In this document: one piece after another, positions 60,811-64,000 of the stretch | Numbering within the stretch: the stretch's first letter is position 1 | Layout: every line of letters starts with the position of its first letter | DNA from: Janibacter alkaliphilus | GTDB lineage: Bacteria > Actinomycetota > Actinomycetes > Actinomycetales > Dermatophilaceae | Direction: 5' to 3' | DNA length: 64,000 nucleotides | NCBI RefSeq assembly: GCF_013408565.1 | Contig: NZ_JACBZX010000001.1 | Span: 2,294,001 to 2,358,000, forward strand | Translations under genes and position numbers: made by a program | Notes under the pieces: model-generated | What the model was told of the DNA's origin: nothing | Database searches by the model: none | What the model saw: the letters and a program-made list of their open reading frames with translations, nothing else

Positions 60811-61898
60811 GCCCGCTCACCCGCCTGGCCGAGGGGCGCACGGTCCTCTTCGTCGGCGGCAAGGGCGGGGTCGGCAAGACCAGCGTGGCCGCCGCGCTGG
60901 GCCTGGCGCTGGCCCGGGCCGGCCGCCCGGTGCTGCTGGTCTCCACCGACCCGGCGCACAACCTCGGTCACCTGTGGCAGCGGCCTGTCGGGGACCGGCC
61001 GGTCGAGCTGGCGCCGCTGCTGCGCGGGGTGGAGATCGATCCGGCCGGGACGACCGAGGCGCACCTGGCGGCGGTCGAGGCGACGATGACCCGGCTCATG
61101 CCCGATCACCTGCAGGGGGAGGTGCGGCGGCATCTCGAGCTCGCCCGGGACGCGCCGGGCACCCACGAGTCGGCGGTGCTGGAGCGGCTGGCCGAGGTGG
61201 TCGAGGCCCGGCAGCCGGAGGAGCTGGTGATCGTCGATACCGCGCCGTCCGGGCACACCGCGCGGCTGGTCGCGCTGCCCGAGCTGATGCAGGCGTGGAC
61301 CGACGGGCTGCTGCGCCGCCAGGACCGTTCGGCGCGCTTCGGGGCGGCGCTGCGCGGGCTCGGCGGCCGCCGCCACGCGGCGGACCCTGCCGACGGTGTG
61401 GGGGCGGACGGACCGGGGGGTGGGCGCGGTCGCCAGGGTCGGGGTCTCGACGCGGGGGAGCGGGCCGCCGCGGACATCGTCGGCTCGGTTCCCGGCGCGC
61501 GCGGGTCAGGGGACCGCCGAGCGGCCCGGGACGCCGAGATCCGGGAGATCCTGGACCGCCGTCAGGCCCGCTTCGCCCGCCTGCGCGGGGTGCTGCAGGA
61601 CCCGGCCCGGTCGGCCTTCGTCATCGTGCTCGCCGCCGAACGGCTGCCGGTGCGCGAGAGCGTCGAGCTGCACGCCCAGCTGCGCCGGGCCGGGATGAGC
61701 GTGGGGGCGCTCGTGGTCAACAAGCGCTCGCCGGACGACGCCGGTCCGCTGCTCGCGGGTCGTCGCGAGGTCGAAGCGGGGTACCTGAGCTCCCTGGCCG
61801 AGGAGCTGCCCGGGCTGCCGGTGGTGCAGGTCCCGCTGCTGCCTGGTGAGGTGCTGGGGGCGGAGGGCCTCGATCGGCTGGCTGCGTACCTGACCTGA
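60801..61898 (+). CDS. ArsA/TRC40/GET3-family ATPase
   Basis: The 365-residue P-loop ATPase has the deviant Walker A GGKGGVGKTS (about 19-28), the switch motif STDPAHNLG and DTAPSGHTARL. This places it in the ArsA/GET3 group; eukaryotic members deliver tail-anchored membrane proteins and bacterial ones energise arsenite pumps. No arsB or arsenic gene is nearby, so a targeting or metal role with the adjacent Cys-Cys protein is more likely (inference). An Ala/Gly/Asp/Arg-rich insertion lies near 195-245. The GTG overlaps the preceding gene by 10 bp with GGAG 8 nt upstream. Confidence 0.88.
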   Translation: MLLSPLTRLAEGRTVLFVGGKGGVGKTSVAAALGLALARAGRPVLLVSTDPAHNLGHLWQRPVGDRPVELAPLLRGVEIDPAGTTEAHLAAVEATMTRLMPDHLQGEVRRHLELARDAPGTHESAVLERLAEVVEARQPEELVIVDTAPSGHTARLVALPELMQAWTDGLLRRQDRSARFGAALRGLGGRRHAADPADGVGADGPGGGRGRQGRGLDAGERAAADIVGSVPGARGSGDRRAARDAEIREILDRRQARFARLRGVLQDPARSAFVIVLAAERLPVRESVELHAQLRRAGMSVGALVVNKRSPDDAGPLLAGRREVEAGYLSSLAEELPGLPVVQVPLLPGEVLGAEGLDRLAAYLT

Positions 61899-61909
61899 GC
61901 CGCCGCGGA

Positions 61910-62008
61910 TCGGTCGACGCGCAGGCGCGCACGTCGCGCGTCGGTCGACGAGCAGCTGCGGGCAGCGCCTCAGCCGTCGAACGGCTGCATGATCCAGATC
62001 GGTCGACG
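61910..62008. repeat. Three TCGGTCGACG copies and a short stem-loop between convergent genes
   Basis: TCGGTCGACG occurs at 61910, 61941 and 61999, two copies followed by AGC. A CAGCCGT/ACGGCTG stem with a 3-base loop lies at 61971-61987. The 185-bp region between the ArsA-type ATPase and the convergent MarR gene holds no gene; the stem-loop may be a weak terminator. Confidence 0.5.
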
Positions 62009-62083
62009 AGCCCGTACGGGAAGCGCGTCGGCCGGCGAGAAGGTGGAGCGCTCGTCAGGGGACGAGTGTGTCGAGCATCCGCG

Positions 62084-62506
62084 TCAGTCGAGCAGCAGGT
62101 GCAGGATGCGGGTCAGCTCGGCGCGGTCGGAGTCGCTGAGGTCGGCGAAGACGGCGTCCGCGGCGGCGCGCCGGGCACGCTCCAGCCGGCGGGACATCGA
62201 CCGCCCTTCAGCCGTCACGGTGATGACCGTGGCTCGCCGGTCGCCGGGGTCCGGGCTGCGGGTGAGCAGGCTCGCGTCCTGGAGGTGGTCGACCACGTCG
62301 GTGACCGACCGGGGGGCGATGCGCAGGGTGCCCGCCAGGTCGCGCAGCCGCATCGGGCCGTCGCGCTCGATGACGCTCAGCGCCCGAGCGTGGTGCGGGG
62401 TCATGCCCAAGGGTTCCAGCGCGCCACGCACCTCGCGCCGCAGGCGGCGCGAGACCGCGGGCAGCAGGTCGCCCGGGGTGTCCCGGTGCGCGCGTCCGTC
62501 GTCCAT
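62084..62506 (-). CDS. MarR-family transcriptional regulator
   Basis: The 140-residue protein has the winged HTH of MarR regulators (MTPHHARALSVIERDGPMRL, RDLAGTLRIAPRSVTDVVDHL, RSPDPGDRRATVITVTAEG). The ATG at 62506 has no ribosome-binding site, but TAGCAT (62519-62514) ends 7 nt before it, so the mRNA is probably leaderless. It is divergent from an ABC exporter, a common arrangement in which MarR represses the exporter and itself. A palindromic candidate operator lies at 62535-62554. Confidence 0.9.
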   Translation of the reverse strand: MDDGRAHRDTPGDLLPAVSRRLRREVRGALEPLGMTPHHARALSVIERDGPMRLRDLAGTLRIAPRSVTDVVDHLQDASLLTRSPDPGDRRATVITVTAEGRSMSRRLERARRAAADAVFADLSDSDRAELTRILHLLLD

Positions 62507-62534
62507 GCAGGGAATGCTAGCGACGAGACGCGTG

Positions 62535-62554
62535 TTGGGCTCATAGTGAGTCAA
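62535..62554. promoter_or_regulatory. Candidate MarR operator
   Basis: TTGGGCTCATAGTGAGTCAA is an imperfect palindrome (CTCA-TAG-TGAG core with TTG/CAA flanks) located 29 bp upstream of the marR ATG. MarR proteins commonly bind such 16-20 bp palindromes in divergent regions. The minus strand also reads TTGACT here, a possible -35, but without a well-spaced -10. Confidence 0.45.
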
Positions 62555-62678
62555 CCTCAGCAAGCGTGCACCGCCACCATCGACCCCTGCACTCGCCCGG
62601 ACATCGCACCTCCGCCTCCACCCGGGCAACGCGACTAGTCAACTGCATCTACCGGGGAAGCTCCGGCCCCCTTCCCGA

Positions 62679-62848
62679 ATTTGCCCGGGCAGTTGCGGCC
62701 CCCTTTGTGATTTGCCGGGCAGTTGCGGCCCCCCTTTGTGATTTGCCCGGGCAGTTGCGGGCACTGTTGCGAATTCGCCCGGGCAGTTGCGGGCCCTGTT
62801 GCGAACTTGCCCGGGCAGTTGCGGCCTCCTTCGCGAAGTTGCCGGGTG
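62679..62848 (-). repeat. Tandem repeat array C (5-6 units, 30-32 bp, inverted orientation)
   Basis: Cores start at 62683, 62713 (one C lost), 62744, 62776 (CGCCCGGGCA), 62808 and a decayed copy near 62840; periods are 30-32 bp. Read on the minus strand each unit is CGCAACTGCCCGGGCAAATT-like, the same block as array B, but with spacers rich in AAAGGGGG or CAACAG. It lies in the divergent region between marR and the ABC exporter rather than between convergent genes, and is the most degenerate of the three arrays. Confidence 0.88.
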
Positions 62849-62980
62849 ACGCGAAGGGGTGGCTGGGGCGGGTGGCGCGATCGCCCTTGCGGCCCATGAC
62901 CTGAACGACGTGTGCGAGCACATGGACGACCTGCGACACAGACCTTCACGACCTTCGACACCTCGACAAGGAGGGTGCCC

Positions 62981-64000
62981 ATGACCGACACCCAGATCAC
63001 CAGCGGGCGCGCGAGCGCCCGCGCCACCGGCAGCGGGTCGGCTCCCGGCCGTGCTGCCCGCCCCGGAGGGGGCCAGGGTCCGGGCGGGCCCGGTGCCCCG
63101 CGCCGGATCGACCCGGCCGACCGCGCACAGCTGGAGCGCGCCCCGGTGCCTTTCGCCCGGGTTGCCCGCCTCTTCGCGCCCTACCGGCGCCAGCTGGTCC
63201 TCGTGACCCTCATCATCGTGGCGATCTCGATCGTCTCGATGGCCTCGCCCTTCCTCGTCCGCGAGGCGGTGGACGTGGCGATCCCCGAGCAGGACGTCCA
63301 GCTGCTGCTGCTCGTCGTCGCCGGGATGGTCGGAGTCGCGGTGATCACCTCGCTGCTCGGCGTGGTGCAGACCTGGATGTCCGCCGAGGTGGGCCAGCGG
63401 GTGATGCACACGCTGCGCACCCGCCTCTTCGGCCACCTGCAGGGGCAGTCGCTGGGCTTCTTCACCCGCTCCCGCGCCGGCGAGGTGCAGTCACGGCTCA
63501 TCAACGACGTCGGCGGCATGCAGGCGGTCGTGACCACCTCGGCCACCTCGGTGGCCAGCAACCTCACCACGGCGATCGCGACGGCGGTAGCCATGCTGGC
63601 GCTGTCCTGGCGGCTGTCGCTGATCTCCCTGATCGTCGTGCCGCCGGCGATCTGGGTGACCCGCCGGGTCGCCTTGATGCGGCGGGAGATCACCGCAGCC
63701 CAGCAGGCGCGGCTCGCCGACCTGCACGTGCGGATCGAGGAAGGCCTGTCGGTCAGCGGGATCCGCCTGGCGAAGACGATGGGCACCACCCGTCGGGACG
63801 CGGTCCGCTTCGACGAGGTCAGCCACGACCTCATCGACCTCGAGATGCGCAGCCAGCTGGCCGGCCGGTGGCGGATGGCGACGATGCAGATCGTCTTCGC
63901 CGCGATCCCGGCGGCGATCTACCTCGCGGCCGGTCTCCCGGCGACCTCGGGCGGGATGACGATCGGGACGCTCATCGCCTTCACCACCCTGCAGGCGGGC
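62981..64000 (+). CDS. ABC exporter, N-terminal transmembrane part (partial)
   Basis: The frame is open from ATG 62981 to the window end (340 codons). After a Gly/Arg/Pro-rich cytoplasmic segment of about 55 residues comes an ABC type-1 exporter transmembrane domain: LFAPYRRQLVLVTLIIVAIS, VMHTLRTRLFGHLQGQSLGFF, RSRAGEVQSRLINDVGGMQ and further helices. The nucleotide-binding domain would lie beyond the window. AAGGAGG (62969-62975) is 5 nt upstream. The divergent MarR regulator probably controls it. Substrate (drug or lipid) unknown. Confidence 0.9.
   Translation, partial: MTDTQITSGRASARATGSGSAPGRAARPGGGQGPGGPGAPRRIDPADRAQLERAPVPFARVARLFAPYRRQLVLVTLIIVAISIVSMASPFLVREAVDVAIPEQDVQLLLLVVAGMVGVAVITSLLGVVQTWMSAEVGQRVMHTLRTRLFGHLQGQSLGFFTRSRAGEVQSRLINDVGGMQAVVTTSATSVASNLTTAIATAVAMLALSWRLSLISLIVVPPAIWVTRRVALMRREITAAQQARLADLHVRIEEGLSVSGIRLAKTMGTTRRDAVRFDEVSHDLIDLEMRSQLAGRWRMATMQIVFAAIPAAIYLAAGLPATSGGMTIGTLIAFTTLQAG

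Larger units (their letters stand above)
62507..62980. other. 474-bp divergent region between marR and the ABC exporter
   Basis: This stretch contains the marR -10 element (62514-62519), the MarR-operator candidate (62535-62554) and repeat array C (62679-62848). A GC-rich leader with GACCT and CGACAC direct repeats (62891-62968) and the exporter ribosome-binding site AAGGAGG (62969-62975) follow. ORFs through the array change frame with each unit and are not credible genes. Confidence 0.6.

Noticed and set aside
60801..61898. Arsenical resistance operon
   Set aside because: Only the ArsA-type ATPase is present; no arsB, arsC, arsD or ArsR-type regulator lies nearby.
62635..63027. Minus-strand reading frames through array C
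   Set aside because: Unit length varies between 30 and 32 bp so the frame shifts at each unit. The predicted peptides are only translations of the repeat.
1..64000. Prophage, integrative element or insertion sequence
   Set aside because: No integrase, transposase, terminal inverted repeats with target duplication, or shift in base composition was seen.

Overview
This is about 64 kb of very GC-rich DNA with dense, mostly co-oriented and often 4-bp-overlapping genes. The first third is the division and cell-wall (dcw) cluster in actinobacterial order, followed by sepF, a yggT-family gene and divIVA/wag31. There is also a protein of a family named for mycothiol-dependent isomerases. The best fit is an actinobacterium, probably order Micrococcales (inference from gene content and order; the species cannot be read from the sequence). 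MurE carries a DNPR motif, which points to diaminopimelate-type peptidoglycan.

Layout. (1) 1-88: 5' end of a minus-strand gene divergent from mraZ. (2) 416-16522: mraZ, rsmH, ftsL, ftsI, murE, murF, mraY, murD, ftsW, murG, murC, ftsQ, ftsZ, nearly all translationally coupled. (3) 16553-22373: pgeF, a YggS-family gene, sepF, a yggT-family gene, divIVA, a TraR/DksA-type protein with a histone-like tail, lspA (apparently with a CTG start) and an RluD-family pseudouridine synthase. (4) 22403-30919: an Xre/DUF2975 pair, an acyl-CoA synthetase, dnaE and an S9 oligopeptidase. (5) 31170-38573: a minus-strand operon for a FAD/Fe-S oxidoreductase, a GMC oxidoreductase and a gluconate-dehydrogenase subunit-3-like protein, divergent from an IclR regulator, then an SDR and a small monooxygenase. 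A shared inverted repeat suggests that IclR controls both units. (6) 38859-51866: a complete-looking acyl-CoA pathway (TetR, enoyl-CoA hydratase, biotin-dependent carboxylase alpha and beta, two acyl-CoA dehydrogenases, an AtuA-family protein, a TIGR03084 protein, an SDR and an acyl-CoA synthetase). It resembles the pseudomonad acyclic-terpene (atu) and leucine/isovalerate (liu) loci and is arranged divergently around a perfect palindromic operator. (7) 52207-64000: a secreted 5'-nucleotidase, a DUF4185 lipoprotein, an SGNH esterase, an MFS transporter, a CstA carbon-starvation transporter with a Cys-Cys-ending small protein and an ArsA/TRC40 ATPase, a MarR regulator and the start of an ABC exporter.

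The most unusual structure is a dispersed family of about 32-bp tandem repeats. It occurs as three intergenic arrays (31032-31160, 38587-38808, 62679-62848) that share a conserved block of about 20 bp around the palindrome TGCCCGGGCA but have locus-specific spacers. Other notable signals are MraZ-type boxes on both strands between mraZ and its divergent neighbour, clustered TTGAG motifs before ftsZ with unusual codons at the end of ftsQ, a 15-bp-period operator before the Xre/DUF2975 pair, the putative IclR operator pair, and apparently leaderless promoters for an acyl-CoA dehydrogenase and MarR.

No rRNA, tRNA, CRISPR array, transposase or prophage was recognised.
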